Shown: piece after piece, positions 1 to 8,248 of the stretch
Numbering within the stretch: position 1 is the stretch's first letter
Layout: each line of letters starts with the position of its first letter
Position numbers and translations under genes: made by a program
From: Parahaliea aestuarii
GTDB lineage: Bacteria; Pseudomonadota; Gammaproteobacteria; Pseudomonadales; Halieaceae
Assembly (NCBI RefSeq): GCF_008064635.1
Contig: NZ_VRYZ01000003.1
Coordinates: 434,001-498,000, forward strand
DNA length: 64,000 bases
Direction of reading: 5' to 3'
Notes under the pieces: generated by a model
Told to the model about the DNA's origin: nothing
The model's database searches: none
The model's input: the letters and a program-made list of their open reading frames with translations, nothing else

Positions 1-169
1 GTGGGGGGCCTGCAACTGTCAGCGAGGGGCCCGGTAAGCGAGGCACCCATTATAGGAAAGGCGCCGCGGTGAAGCACCAAAATTACCGAAAGCAAGCGGG
101 CCGGGGCTGAAAAAGGCGGCGGCCTCCATTACCATGCCCTGTTCCGTTTCACACAGTGCCTGAATCGCC
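1..169. other. gene-free left edge, upstream of ilvA
   Basis: No coding region is visible. On the minus strand a TATAAT hexamer lies at 49-54, which could be the -10 of a divergent gene beyond the left edge. In pseudomonads rpiA is the usual divergent neighbour of ilvA, but none of it lies in the window. No convincing -35 at 16-18 bases was found, so a promoter is only possible. Confidence 0.3.
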
Positions 170-1696
170 ATGCCCCAAAGCTATATAAAACGCATACTCG
201 ACGCCCGTGTTTACGATGTGGCGCGGGAGACGCCGGTACATGAAGCGAGCCTGATGTCGGCGCGGCTGGACAATCGCGTGTGGCTTAAGCGCGAGGATTT
301 GCAGCCGGTATTTTCCTTCAAGCTGCGCGGCGCCTACAACAAGATGCACCAGCTCAGCGCGGAGGAGCGCCAGCGCGGTGTGGTGGCGGCTTCCGCCGGC
401 AATCACGCCCAGGGCCTGGCCATGGCCGCCCAGAGGATGGCGGTAAAGGCGACGATTGTGATGCCGCGCACTACCCCGCAGATCAAGGTGGACGCGGTGC
501 GTAACTGGGGTGCCAAGGTAGTGCTGCACGGCGACTCCTTCGAGGAGGCCGCCACCAGGGCCCAGGAGCTGGTGGAGAGCAAGGGGCTTGTCTATGTGCA
601 TCCCTTCGACGATCCCGATGTTATCGCCGGTCAGGGTACAGTTGGCATGGAAATCGTGCGTCAGCGGCAGGAGCCCCTGCACGCGATTTTCGTGCCGGTG
701 GGCGGCGGCGGCCTGCTGGCGGGCGTCGCCGCCTACATCCGCTACGTCTGGCCCAATACCCGCATCATCGGTGTGGAACCGGAAGATGCGGCCTGCCTCA
801 AACTTGCGCTGGAGCGCGGCCGGCGCGATCGCCTGGCAGAGGTGGGTCTGTTTGCCGAGGGTTGCGCGGTGGCCCAGATCGGCAAGGAACCCTTCCGAGT
901 CATCCGCGACACCGTTGACGAAGTCATCACCGCCACCACCGACGAAATGTGCGCAGCGATCAAGGACATCTTCGAAGATACCCGCAGCATCGCCGAACCG
1001 GCCGGCGCCCTGGCCCTGGCCGGGTTAAAGAAGTATGTCGAGCGCAGCGGTGTGCAGGGCCAGGACCTGCTGGCCATTGTCAGTGGCGCCAACACCAACT
1101 TCGACCGCCTGCGCTATATCTCCGAGCGCACCGAAATCGGCGAGCAGCGGGAGGCGGTGATCAGCGTCACCATTCCCGAGCGCAAGGGCAGCTTCCGGGC
1201 TTTCTGCAGCGCGCTTGGACGACGCAACATCACCGAGTTCAATTATCGCTATGCCGGACCTGAGCGCGCGCTGGTGTTTGTCGGACTCAGCATCACCCCG
1301 GGCCCGGACTTCCAGGAACTGCTGACGGAGCTGCGTGACGACGGTTATGAGTGCGAGGATCTCACCAGCAACGAGATGGCCAAGCTGCACATCCGTCACA
1401 TGGTGGGGGGGCGGGCGCCGGCGGAGGTCGACAATGAAGTGGTCTACCGGGTGGAGTTTCCCGAGCGTCCGGGGGCGCTGTTGAAGTTCCTTTCCGGGCT
1501 CGGGCAGAACTGGAACATCTCCATGTTCCACTACCGCAATCACGGCGCCGCTTACGGGCGCATTCTCGTTGGCATACAGGTACCGCGTAATGAGCGCGGC
1601 CAGTTTCGCCAGGTGCTCGATGAGGTCGGTTTCCGCTACTGGGAGGAAAGTGACAATGTCGCCTATCGCCTGTACCTGGGTCGCACTCCGGGCTGA
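170..1696 (+). CDS. ilvA: threonine ammonia-lyase, biosynthetic (IlvA)
   Basis: PLP enzyme of the cytosol that turns L-threonine into 2-oxobutanoate and ammonia, the first committed step to isoleucine. The catalytic domain spans about residues 15-320. The PLP lysine is K51 in SFKLRG, the substrate loop SAGNHAQG is at 75-82, and the phosphate-binding glycines GGGG are at 178-181. Residues 330-505 hold two ACT-like regulatory units, as in the long isoleucine-inhibited form (508 aa here, about 514 in E. coli) and unlike short catabolic TdcB. The ATG at 170 gives a normal family N-terminus (MPQSYIKRIL), although its Shine-Dalgarno is weak. It stands alone on its strand. Confidence 0.97.
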   Translation: MPQSYIKRILDARVYDVARETPVHEASLMSARLDNRVWLKREDLQPVFSFKLRGAYNKMHQLSAEERQRGVVAASAGNHAQGLAMAAQRMAVKATIVMPRTTPQIKVDAVRNWGAKVVLHGDSFEEAATRAQELVESKGLVYVHPFDDPDVIAGQGTVGMEIVRQRQEPLHAIFVPVGGGGLLAGVAAYIRYVWPNTRIIGVEPEDAACLKLALERGRRDRLAEVGLFAEGCAVAQIGKEPFRVIRDTVDEVITATTDEMCAAIKDIFEDTRSIAEPAGALALAGLKKYVERSGVQGQDLLAIVSGANTNFDRLRYISERTEIGEQREAVISVTIPERKGSFRAFCSALGRRNITEFNYRYAGPERALVFVGLSITPGPDFQELLTELRDDGYECEDLTSNEMAKLHIRHMVGGRAPAEVDNEVVYRVEFPERPGALLKFLSGLGQNWNISMFHYRNHGAAYGRILVGIQVPRNERGQFRQVLDEVGFRYWEESDNVAYRLYLGRTPG

Positions 1697-1724
1697 TTGC
1701 CCGAAAATCTTCAAAAAGTCGAAT

Positions 1725-1755
1725 AAAGCCAGTGTTTATGCGGTTCTCTGGCTTT
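1725..1755 (+). terminator. possible hairpin after ilvA
   Basis: AAAGCCAG (1725-1732) and CTGGCTTT (1748-1755) form a perfect 8-bp stem with a 15-base loop, 28 bases past the ilvA stop. No strong T-run follows, so termination here is uncertain. Confidence 0.35.
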
Positions 1756-1781
1756 CAATCCCGCAGGGGCTGGGCTAGACT
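1753..1781 (+). promoter_or_regulatory. putative sigma70 promoter for the 48-aa membrane protein
   Basis: TTTCAA (1753-1758), a 17-base spacer and TAGACT (1776-1781). It overlaps the hairpin after ilvA and lies about 180 bases upstream of the small ORF, so it would give a long leader. Confidence 0.35.
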
Positions 1782-1961
1782 CGCCACAGTTTGTGAAAAA
1801 TTGCCAACAAAACTGTGCCGGCCAGTGATCGGGTTCACACAGTGAAATAAGAAGGCGTTCACAGGCGGCGGGGATAAGCGCCCAGGGCGACGGAGAGCGT
1901 CTGGGTGAATGTTTGAAGCGCGATGTGAAAGCGCAATTTTTTGAAGCGAGAGTACCTGAAA

Positions 1962-2108
1962 GTGAAACGTAGACCGGATTTTCTGCTGATCCTGATGGCG
2001 GCATTTGGCGTTGGTGTGTTGGTCACGCTGATGATGCCTATGGCGGCCAACGATACTGTGGCGGCCCCGGCTTCTGAGTTACAGGCCGGCGTCATCGTCG
2101 AGGACTGA
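1962..2108 (+). CDS. small hypothetical membrane protein (48 aa)
   Basis: Short ORF starting MKRRPDFLLILMAAFGVG from GTG at 1962; an in-frame TTG at 1941 is an alternative. Basic residues (KRR) are followed by one hydrophobic segment of about 18 residues and then a short acidic tail ending VIVED. This is the layout of a single-pass inner-membrane micro-protein or an uncleaved signal anchor. Its 3' end overlaps the 3' end of fau, on the other strand, by about 30 bases. A putative promoter lies upstream at 1753-1781. No function is recognised. Confidence is moderate because it is short and has a non-ATG start. Confidence 0.5.
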   Translation: MKRRPDFLLILMAAFGVGVLVTLMMPMAANDTVAAPASELQAGVIVED

Positions 2109-2729
2109 GGTGCCACCCTCCCCGGTCGGGGAGGCCTGGCAGCTGTCGCTGGTGCGCTTACAGCGGACCAGCGCCTGTTCCGTTACCACCAGATCCAGCT
2201 TGATATCCCAGGGCTCGGCGGGTAGCCGGGCCACTTCCTGTGCACTGTGGGCCAGCCCGGCGATCCAGCGTGGCCGCCCCGCAGCCAGAGCGCGGTCATA
2301 GTAGCCGCCACCCATTCCCAGCCGGTTGCCGTCGCGATCCCAGCCCACCAGCGGCAGCAGTACCAGATCCAGTTCGACTGCCGCGCGGATTTCCGACCCT
2401 TCGTCGGGCTCGGGAATACGGTAACGATTGTTCACCAGTGCGCTGCCCGCGTCCCAGCGGGCAAATTGCAGACTTTTGTGGTCCGCGAGGCGCGGCAGGT
2501 AGAGCTGTTTGCCGCTGTTTCTGCAGAGGCGGGCGATGGCGCTGGGGTCGAGTTCGCCGTCAGCGGCCAGGTACAGGGCAATGTGTTGCAGCCCGGCCCA
2601 GTCCGGCAGCTGCTGGATATGCAGCGCGGCGGCCTCGCTGGCGGCGCGCTGTTGCGCGGCGCCAAGGCTGCGGCGGCGGGCGCGTAGCTCGCTGCGAAGA
2701 CGGGCCTTGGTGCTGGTGGAAAGTGTCAT
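2079..2729 (-). CDS. fau: 5-formyltetrahydrofolate cyclo-ligase
   Basis: ATP-dependent enzyme that converts 5-formyl-THF to 5,10-methenyl-THF and so recycles folate (216 aa). The family signature GMGGGYYDR lies near residue 157, and an N-terminal basic helix (KARLRSELRARRRSL) is typical. The ATG at 2729 was chosen because upstream codons in this frame run into the 6S RNA gene. This arrangement, 6S RNA immediately upstream of the cyclo-ligase, matches ssrS-ygfA of E. coli, where one transcript carries both. The C-terminal 30 residues (CKRTSDSCQASPTGEGG and on) look unconserved and overlap the convergent small ORF. Confidence 0.93.
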   Translation of the reverse strand: MTLSTSTKARLRSELRARRRSLGAAQQRAASEAAALHIQQLPDWAGLQHIALYLAADGELDPSAIARLCRNSGKQLYLPRLADHKSLQFARWDAGSALVNNRYRIPEPDEGSEIRAAVELDLVLLPLVGWDRDGNRLGMGGGYYDRALAAGRPRWIAGLAHSAQEVARLPAEPWDIKLDLVVTEQALVRCKRTSDSCQASPTGEGGTSVLDDDAGL

Positions 2730-2738
2730 GGAGGGGAT

Positions 2739-2919
2739 GGATTCCCGGCATACCGCTGGCAGTGCTGCCCTTGAACCCGATGGTTCAAGGTGGTGGCTAC
2801 CGAACCGCTTCAGGCTTTCCGGTTTGTACCGGACCTGCACAACAGCAGTCGCTGGCAGCCCCCGGTTGTACAAATATCGGCTCGAGGACTGTCTGCCTGG
2901 CGAATACACCAGGGATCCG
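2739..2919 (-). ncRNA. ssrS: 6S RNA (SsrS)
   Basis: About 180-nt RNA that mimics an open promoter and sequesters sigma70 RNA polymerase in stationary phase. Read on the minus strand, it contains GAGCCGATATTT near the 5' part and CACCTTGAACC followed by GGTTCAAGGG near the 3' part, both diagnostic of gammaproteobacterial 6S RNA. The two ends pair: the 5' stretch GGATCCCTGG with the 3' stretch CCGGGAATCC. The position between zapA and fau is the conserved one. A -10 TATACT lies 6-7 bases before the 5' end. Both ends are accurate to a few bases only. Confidence 0.93.
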
Positions 2920-2925
2920 TGCGGG

Positions 2926-2931
2926 AGTATA
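2926..2931 (-). promoter_or_regulatory. -10 element of the 6S RNA promoter
   Basis: TATACT on the minus strand, 6-7 bases upstream of the inferred 6S RNA 5' end. No good -35 hexamer is seen at 16-18 bases. Confidence 0.6.
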
Positions 2932-2969
2932 ACGCAGTGCGCCGCAGGTTTCGCCCCGCAGCGTCGAAC

Positions 2970-3293
2970 TCAGCCGATTTCCAGCTGGCGCAGATGGTAA
3001 AGCGCGTCGTCTATCTTGCGGTTGAGCTGGTTGACGTCATCCGGGTCGGCATCGGCAAGACTGGCGCCGGGGTCGCTTTGCTCCGAGGCCTTGAGCAGTT
3101 CATAGCTGATATTGAGGGCCGCCATCACGGCGATGCGCTCCACGCCGATCACCTTGCCGGTGTCGCGGATGGCGCGCATCTGCTTGTCCAGGTACTTGGC
3201 GGACACGATCAGTTCCGCCTGTTGCTCTTCCGGGCAGGCGACCTGGTATTCCTTGTCGAGGATGCGGACGGTGACGGTGTTGGGATGGCTCAC
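2970..3293 (-). CDS. zapA: cell division protein ZapA
   Basis: FtsZ-binding protein that bundles FtsZ filaments at the division ring; cytosolic, 107 aa, normal length. The N-terminal globular part carries the family pattern VTVRILDKEYQVACP, followed by YLDKQMRAIRDTGKVIGVERIAV in two helices. A C-terminal coiled-coil stretch (LNRKIDDALYHLRQLE) would dimerise. It lies 4 bases downstream of the ZapB-like coiled-coil gene and upstream of 6S RNA, the order seen across gammaproteobacteria, so zapB-like and zapA are probably one transcript from the promoter at 3531-3559. Confidence 0.95.
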   Translation of the reverse strand: MSHPNTVTVRILDKEYQVACPEEQQAELIVSAKYLDKQMRAIRDTGKVIGVERIAVMAALNISYELLKASEQSDPGASLADADPDDVNQLNRKIDDALYHLRQLEIG

Positions 3294-3297
3294 GGCG

Positions 3298-3498
3298 TTA
3301 CTCCATGGCCCGCAGGCGATCGATCATGGCTTCGACCTTGCCGCGTGCCAGTTCGTTCTTGTCGATCAGGTCGCGGCGCTCGGATTCCCAGTGCGCGGCC
3401 TGGGCCTTGAGGGCCTGGTTTTCCTGGTTCAGATCCTGGCACAGGCTGATCAACTGGTCGATCTTACTCTCCAGTGCCTTGAGCGGGTTGTCGGCCAT
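3298..3498 (-). CDS. ZapB-like / TIGR02449 coiled-coil protein
   Basis: 66-aa protein that is almost wholly coiled coil, with heptads from about residue 5 to 62 (LKALESKIDQLISLCQDLNQ) rich in L, Q, E and K. Short coiled coils of this kind (TIGR02449 type, often labelled ZapB) sit directly upstream of zapA in many gammaproteobacteria and are thought to act with ZapA at the division ring. The start ATG at 3498 follows a strong promoter by about 25 bases. The link to division is by context only. Confidence 0.85.
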   Translation of the reverse strand: MADNPLKALESKIDQLISLCQDLNQENQALKAQAAHWESERRDLIDKNELARGKVEAMIDRLRAME

Positions 3499-3530
3499 GG
3501 CGTTATACTAGCGTGCGTTACGGTGCCCTC

Positions 3531-3559
3531 ACTATAGGCGGGCGCCGGAATGAGGTCAA
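3531..3559 (-). promoter_or_regulatory. sigma70 promoter of the zapB-like/zapA operon
   Basis: On the minus strand TTGACC (3554-3559), a 17-base spacer and TATAGT (3531-3536): five of six matches in each hexamer. The start codon lies about 30 bases further on. It is one of the best promoters in the window. Confidence 0.75.
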
Positions 3560-3672
3560 CGCTCGCAACTCTTGGGGCGTTAAATAAAACACTGATTTTT
3601 CAAAGGCCTGCCGGCGTTTTCCAGTTTTAGCTATAACTGGGTGGCGCCGCGGCCAACAGGCGGAAAACCCCT

Positions 3673-4269
3673 ATGTTTGACGACTTGCCCGGAGCGGGCC
3701 GGGTATTCGATTTTGACGAGATCGCCGACCACCTGGTAGAGCAGGGCGAGCAGTGCTCGCCCTCAGAGCTGCACGGGTGCCTGACCGGGCTGATGTCTGC
3801 CGGTGCGGTGGCCGAGCCGGCCGCCGGCCTGGCCGGCCTGAACCAGGCCCTGAACCTGGATCTGCACGGCGAACTGGCCGAGTGCATGCTGGAGCTGTAC
3901 AGCGTGACGTTGGCGGCGCTGCTGGACGAGGAATTCGATTTCCATCCCCTGCTGCCGGACGACGATACCGACCTCGATCTGCGTGTGCTGGCCCTGGGCG
4001 CCTGGTGTCGCGGCTTCATGGCCGGCTACGCCCGGGCTACCGTCAGCGCCGGCAGCGGCGATGCCAGCCTGCCGGGTGACAGCGCCGAGATTCTCCGGGA
4101 TATCGCCAACATCGCCCAGGCCGGGGTCGATGAAGAGCTGTCGGAAGACGAATCAGAGGGCAATTATGTGGAGATCGTCGAGTACCTCCGCTTTGCCACC
4201 CTCAATATCTTCATGGACTCCCAGGGACGTGCCGGCGCCAGCGATGCCGGCACGCCGTCGTTGCACTGA
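3673..4269 (+). CDS. UPF0149 (YgfB/YecA) family protein
   Basis: 198-aa cytosolic protein of the all-helical UPF0149 family. Its pattern is visible in the N-terminal SELHGCLTGLMSAGA and in the central ALGAWCRGFMAGYA near residue 115, with acidic stretches (LLPDDDTDLDLR). YgfB of Pseudomonas aeruginosa has been linked to control of beta-lactamase expression through AlpA; whether that holds here is unknown. Its stop overlaps the pepP start (TGATG), giving translational coupling. The gene is first in the pepP-ubiH-ubiI run, an order conserved from E. coli (ygfB-pepP-ubiH-ubiI). Confidence 0.93.
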   Translation: MFDDLPGAGRVFDFDEIADHLVEQGEQCSPSELHGCLTGLMSAGAVAEPAAGLAGLNQALNLDLHGELAECMLELYSVTLAALLDEEFDFHPLLPDDDTDLDLRVLALGAWCRGFMAGYARATVSAGSGDASLPGDSAEILRDIANIAQAGVDEELSEDESEGNYVEIVEYLRFATLNIFMDSQGRAGASDAGTPSLH

Positions 4270-5627
4270 TGGGCAGGCAGACAGAGAGGCCGGTACAGAA
4301 GCCGGCTGCCACGGCTATCCCTCGCGCCGAGTACCTGCGCCGGCGCCGGCACTTCATGGCCATGATGGAGCCGGGCAGTATCGCCATCATTCCCTCGGCC
4401 CGGGAACTGACCCGCAGCCGCGACACCGAGTTCCCGTTCCGCCAGGACAGCGACTTCTTTTACCTCAGCGGCTTTAACGAGCCGGATGCGGTGATGGTGC
4501 TGGTGCCCGGTCGCGAGCATGGTGAATTCGTCATGTTCTGCCGCGAGCGCGATCCGGAGAAGGAGCTGTGGCACGGCTATCGCCAGGGGCCAGAGGGCGT
4601 GTGCGCCCACTACGGCGCCGACGACGCCTTTCCGGTCGGGGATATCGACGACATCCTGCCGGGCCTGATCGAGGGCCGCCAGCGCGTCTACTACTCCATG
4701 GGGCGCAGCGCCGACTTCGATCGTCAGGTGATGGTCTGGGTCAACCAGATCCGCGCCCGGGAGGCCAGCGGTGCGGTGCCGCCGGGGGAGCTGACGGACC
4801 TCGACCACATGCTGCACGAACTGCGCCTGATCAAGAGCGCCGCCGAATTGCGGGTGATGCGCCGGGCCGGCGAAATCACCGCCCGCGCCCACAGCCGGGC
4901 CATGCGCTTCTGCCAGCCCGGGCACTACGAGTACCAGCTGGAAGCGGAGATACTGCACGAATTCGCCATGGCCGGCGCCCGTCACCCGGCCTACCCGAGT
5001 ATTGTCGGCAGCGGCGCCAACGGCTGCATCCTGCATTACGTGGACAACAGCGCGAAGATGAAGCGGGGTGACCTGGTACTGATCGATGCCGGCTGCGAAC
5101 TGGAAGGCTACGCCGCCGACGTCACCCGCACGTTCCCGGTAGGCGGGCGTTTCAGCCGGCAACAGAAAGCTCTGTACGAGGTGGTGCTGGCAGCCCAGCA
5201 GGCGGCGTTTGAAGCCATTCGCCCCGGCAATCACTGGAACCAGCCCCACGACGAAACCGTGCGGGTCATTACCGAGGGGCTGGTTCGACTGGGGCTGTTG
5301 AAAGGCCGGGTATCAACTCTGATCGAGCGCGGCGCCTACCGCGATTTCTACATGCACCGGGCCGGGCACTGGCTGGGCCTGGATGTACACGACGTCGGCG
5401 ACTACCGGGTCGGTGGCGCCTGGCGCCTGCTGGAGCCGGGCATGGTGATGACCGTGGAACCGGGCATCTACGTGGCGCCGGACAATCACAAAGTGGAACC
5501 GCGCTGGCGCGGCATCGGCATTCGCATCGAGGACAATGTCGCGGTTACGGCAGATGGCTACGAGGTGCTGACGGAGGGCGTGCCGCGCAGTGTGGCGGAG
5601 GTAGAAGCCCTGATGGCGGCCGGGTGA
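4269..5627 (+). CDS. pepP: Xaa-Pro aminopeptidase (PepP)
   Basis: Cytosolic metallo-aminopeptidase that removes an N-terminal residue preceding proline (452 aa). Residues 17-175 are the N-terminal creatinase-like domain (YLRRRRHFMAMM, FYLSGFNEPDA). Residues 180-450 are the pita-bread domain with the dinuclear metal ligands D273, D284, H367, E397 and E421 and the family stretch GHWLGLDVHDVG. About 18 extra residues precede the usual start, so a later start near R19 is possible, but the TGATG overlap with UPF0149 favours 4269. ubiH follows after 10 bases. Confidence 0.96.
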   Translation: MGRQTERPVQKPAATAIPRAEYLRRRRHFMAMMEPGSIAIIPSARELTRSRDTEFPFRQDSDFFYLSGFNEPDAVMVLVPGREHGEFVMFCRERDPEKELWHGYRQGPEGVCAHYGADDAFPVGDIDDILPGLIEGRQRVYYSMGRSADFDRQVMVWVNQIRAREASGAVPPGELTDLDHMLHELRLIKSAAELRVMRRAGEITARAHSRAMRFCQPGHYEYQLEAEILHEFAMAGARHPAYPSIVGSGANGCILHYVDNSAKMKRGDLVLIDAGCELEGYAADVTRTFPVGGRFSRQQKALYEVVLAAQQAAFEAIRPGNHWNQPHDETVRVITEGLVRLGLLKGRVSTLIERGAYRDFYMHRAGHWLGLDVHDVGDYRVGGAWRLLEPGMVMTVEPGIYVAPDNHKVEPRWRGIGIRIEDNVAVTADGYEVLTEGVPRSVAEVEALMAAG

Positions 5628-5637
5628 GCGACGTGAA

Positions 5638-6912
5638 ATGCAGGCGATGACCGAATCACCGTCGGCGGGGGCGGAGCCGCGCGATATTGTCATCGCCGGC
5701 GGCGGCATGGTGGGGATCAGCCTCGCCCTGTTGCTGGCCGAGGCACTGCCGCCGGCGGTGCGAATTACCCTGGTGGAGAGCTATCCCTTTCCCGCACCCG
5801 GCGCCAGCGCCACTCACCCCTCTTTCGACGCCCGCTCCACAGCTCTCAGCTACAGCTCGCGGTTGCTGTTCGAGCGCAGCGGCCTGTGGCCGGAGCTGGC
5901 GGAGCGAGGCTGCGCCATCGATACCATTCACGTTTCGCGCCGCGGTCGTTTTGGCAGCGCGGTACTGGCGGCGGCCGAGCAGGGCTGGCCGGCCCTGGGT
6001 TACGTGGTGGAAAACAGCTGGCTCGGCCACGGCCTGGCCCAGGCGCTGCACCGGCAGGGCCGGGTCGAGGTGCTCAGCCCGGCCCGGGTCAGCCGGGTGG
6101 AGGCGAGTGGCGCGGGCAGCACTGTGCACGTGCAGCAGGGAGAGCAGGGCCGAACCCTGCGGGCGGGCCTGGTGGTGGTCGCCGATGGTGCTGACTCCAG
6201 CCTGTGTGAATCCCTGGGCATGGTGTCGCTGGACAAGCCTTACGACCAGCACGCCCTGATCGCCAATGTCGCCTTCGCCGAACCCCATCGGGGCTGTGCC
6301 TATGAGCGCTTTACCGATAGCGGCCCGCTGGCCCTGTTGCCGCTGGTGGCGGCGGCCGGTGGTGCCCACCGCAGCGCCCTGGTCTGGGCCCTGCCGCCGG
6401 AGCGGGCGGAGGCCTTGCAGGTTGCGGAAGAGGCGGATTTCATCACTGCCCTGCAGGAGGCCTTTGGCTATCGACTGGGGCGTTTTCTGCGCGCGGGCGA
6501 GCGGCACAGCTACCCCCTGGCGCTGCGCCGGAGCAATGAGCAGGTGCGGCAGGGCATTGTGGTGATGGGCAACGCCGCCCACACCCTGCACCCGGTGGCG
6601 GGGCAGGGCTTCAACCTGGCGCTGCGCGATGTGGCGCGCCTGGTGCAGACCCTGGCGTCCGCGCCGGAGCAACGCTTCGGCGACCTGGATCTGCTGCAGC
6701 TTTATCAGCGCGCCCAGCGGGCGGATCAGTGGCGCACCATTGGCGCCAGCGACCTGCTGCCGGCACTGTTCATGCACCCCGACCCGTTGCTGGGGCTGGG
6801 CCGCGACCTGGCCCTGGCCGGGCTGGATGTGGCGCCGCGGCTGAAACGTGAATTTGTACGCTACGCCGCCGGTATCGCGGCCCTGAATGAACGGGAGGAC
6901 GTCTTGCGATGA
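5638..6912 (+). CDS. ubiH: 2-octaprenyl-6-methoxyphenol hydroxylase (UbiH)
   Basis: FAD monooxygenase of ubiquinone synthesis, acting on the aromatic ring at the membrane-associated Ubi complex (424 aa). The dinucleotide-binding motif GGGMVG is at residues 21-26, the second FAD motif DGADS near residue 183, and GNAAHTLHPVAGQGFNL near residue 310, the UbiH/COQ6 signature. Two start codons are possible (5638 and 5647). It lies 10 bases after pepP, and its last 4 bases overlap ubiI. UbiH and UbiI are paralogues; the assignment follows gene order (first after pepP). Confidence 0.93.
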   Translation: MQAMTESPSAGAEPRDIVIAGGGMVGISLALLLAEALPPAVRITLVESYPFPAPGASATHPSFDARSTALSYSSRLLFERSGLWPELAERGCAIDTIHVSRRGRFGSAVLAAAEQGWPALGYVVENSWLGHGLAQALHRQGRVEVLSPARVSRVEASGAGSTVHVQQGEQGRTLRAGLVVVADGADSSLCESLGMVSLDKPYDQHALIANVAFAEPHRGCAYERFTDSGPLALLPLVAAAGGAHRSALVWALPPERAEALQVAEEADFITALQEAFGYRLGRFLRAGERHSYPLALRRSNEQVRQGIVVMGNAAHTLHPVAGQGFNLALRDVARLVQTLASAPEQRFGDLDLLQLYQRAQRADQWRTIGASDLLPALFMHPDPLLGLGRDLALAGLDVAPRLKREFVRYAAGIAALNEREDVLR

Positions 6913-8126
6913 GTCGCATGCGTGATGTCGATGTCGCCATTGTCGGCGCCGGCATGGCCGGCGGGGCGCTGGCTTTGGCGCTCGCCGGACAGGGCCTGCG
7001 CCTGGCACTGGTGGAATCGCGTCCGTTGACGCCGCCACCGCTGCCCGCGGAACGGGATGTCACCAGCTTCGACACCCGGGTCAGCGCCCTCAATCCGGAG
7101 TCGGTGGCATTGCTGGAGCGCCTGGGCGCCTGGCCGGACATCGCCGCCTACCGCCACTGTCCCTACCATCACATGACCGTATGGGATGCCGAGGGCACCG
7201 GCCATATCGAGTTCGATGCCGCCGATGTGGACAGTGCGGTACTCGGGCACATTGTCGAGAACCGTGCCGTGGTCAGTGCCCTGCTGTCCCGGCTGCAGGC
7301 CGCCGCCGACTTGCAGGTGCTGGCGCCGGCCAGGCTCGCCGCCCTGTCGCAGGACGAGGATATGATCACCCTGGATCTGGAGGGAGGCGATTCCCTGAGG
7401 GCGGGCCTGCTGGTGGCGGCCGACGGCGCCCTGTCCAGTGTGCGCTCGCTGCTGGATTTTCGCACCCGTGAGTGGGACTACGGCCACCGCGCCCTGGTGA
7501 CCACGGTGGTGACCGAGCATCCCCACCAGAACACTGCCCGGCAGCGCTTCCTGCCTTCCGGGCCGCTGGCGTTTCTGCCCCTGCCCGGCGGGGAGGGGCG
7601 TCATGTTTGCTCCATCGTCTGGTCCCTGCGCGAGGAGCTGGCCGATGAGGTGCTGGCACTGGATGACGCGGCCTTTTGCCAGCGCCTGGGAGAGGCCTTC
7701 GAGCACCACCTCGGCCGCGTGCTGGCGGCGTCGCCACGGACCGCCTTCCCCCTGCGCCAACGCCACGCGGTGGACTACGTGCAGTCCCGTGTTGCGCTGG
7801 TGGGAGATGCCGCCCACACCATTCACCCACTGGCGGGGCAGGGTATCAATCTCGGCTTCAAGGATGTGGCGGTGCTGGCGGAGGAAGTGGTTTCGGCGCA
7901 TCGCCGCGGGCGTGACATCGGCCGGTTGGAGGTGCTGCGTCGCTACCAGCGCCGGCGCAAGGGCGAAAACCTGTTGATGATGGGCGCCATGGACGTGTTC
8001 AAGACCCTGTTCGAGCAGGAGGCCCTGCCGCTGCGCTGGCTGCGCAGTGCCGGCATGGGCGCCGTGCACCGCGCCGGGCCGTTGAAGCAGGAAATCATGC
8101 GCCGCGCCATGGGCCTCGGCAGCTGA
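6909..8126 (+). CDS. ubiI: UbiI/VisC-type FAD-dependent ubiquinone hydroxylase
   Basis: Second FAD monooxygenase of the ubiquinone pathway, by homology the C5 hydroxylase (405 aa). It has GAGMAG at residues 13-18, DGALSSVRSLL near 175 and GDAAHTIHPLAGQGINLGF near 300. The start overlaps ubiH by 4 bases (ATGA), so the two are co-translated. The gene closes the UPF0149-pepP-ubiH-ubiI operon. Confidence 0.92.
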   Translation: MSRMRDVDVAIVGAGMAGGALALALAGQGLRLALVESRPLTPPPLPAERDVTSFDTRVSALNPESVALLERLGAWPDIAAYRHCPYHHMTVWDAEGTGHIEFDAADVDSAVLGHIVENRAVVSALLSRLQAAADLQVLAPARLAALSQDEDMITLDLEGGDSLRAGLLVAADGALSSVRSLLDFRTREWDYGHRALVTTVVTEHPHQNTARQRFLPSGPLAFLPLPGGEGRHVCSIVWSLREELADEVLALDDAAFCQRLGEAFEHHLGRVLAASPRTAFPLRQRHAVDYVQSRVALVGDAAHTIHPLAGQGINLGFKDVAVLAEEVVSAHRRGRDIGRLEVLRRYQRRRKGENLLMMGAMDVFKTLFEQEALPLRWLRSAGMGAVHRAGPLKQEIMRRAMGLGS

Positions 8127-8158
8127 GCAGGCCGGCGCCGGATTTTGCCGCCGCAGGG

Positions 8159-8187
8159 TTGGGGATTCCGTATGCCGCGGTTAGAAT
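8159..8187 (+). promoter_or_regulatory. putative promoter of gcvH
   Basis: TTGGGG (8159-8164), a 17-base spacer and TAGAAT (8182-8187), about 60 bases upstream of the gcvH ATG in the 122-base gap after ubiI. Confidence 0.55.
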
Positions 8188-8248
8188 GGCGGCCTGATTG
8201 CAGCGGCCTGCCGGCCACTTTCCCACCTGCCTCCGATGAGGGATCACC

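Noticed and set aside
49-80. Divergent rpiA promoter at the left edge
   Set aside because: TATAAT is present but no -35 at a normal distance, and no rpiA sequence is in the window; kept only as a note.
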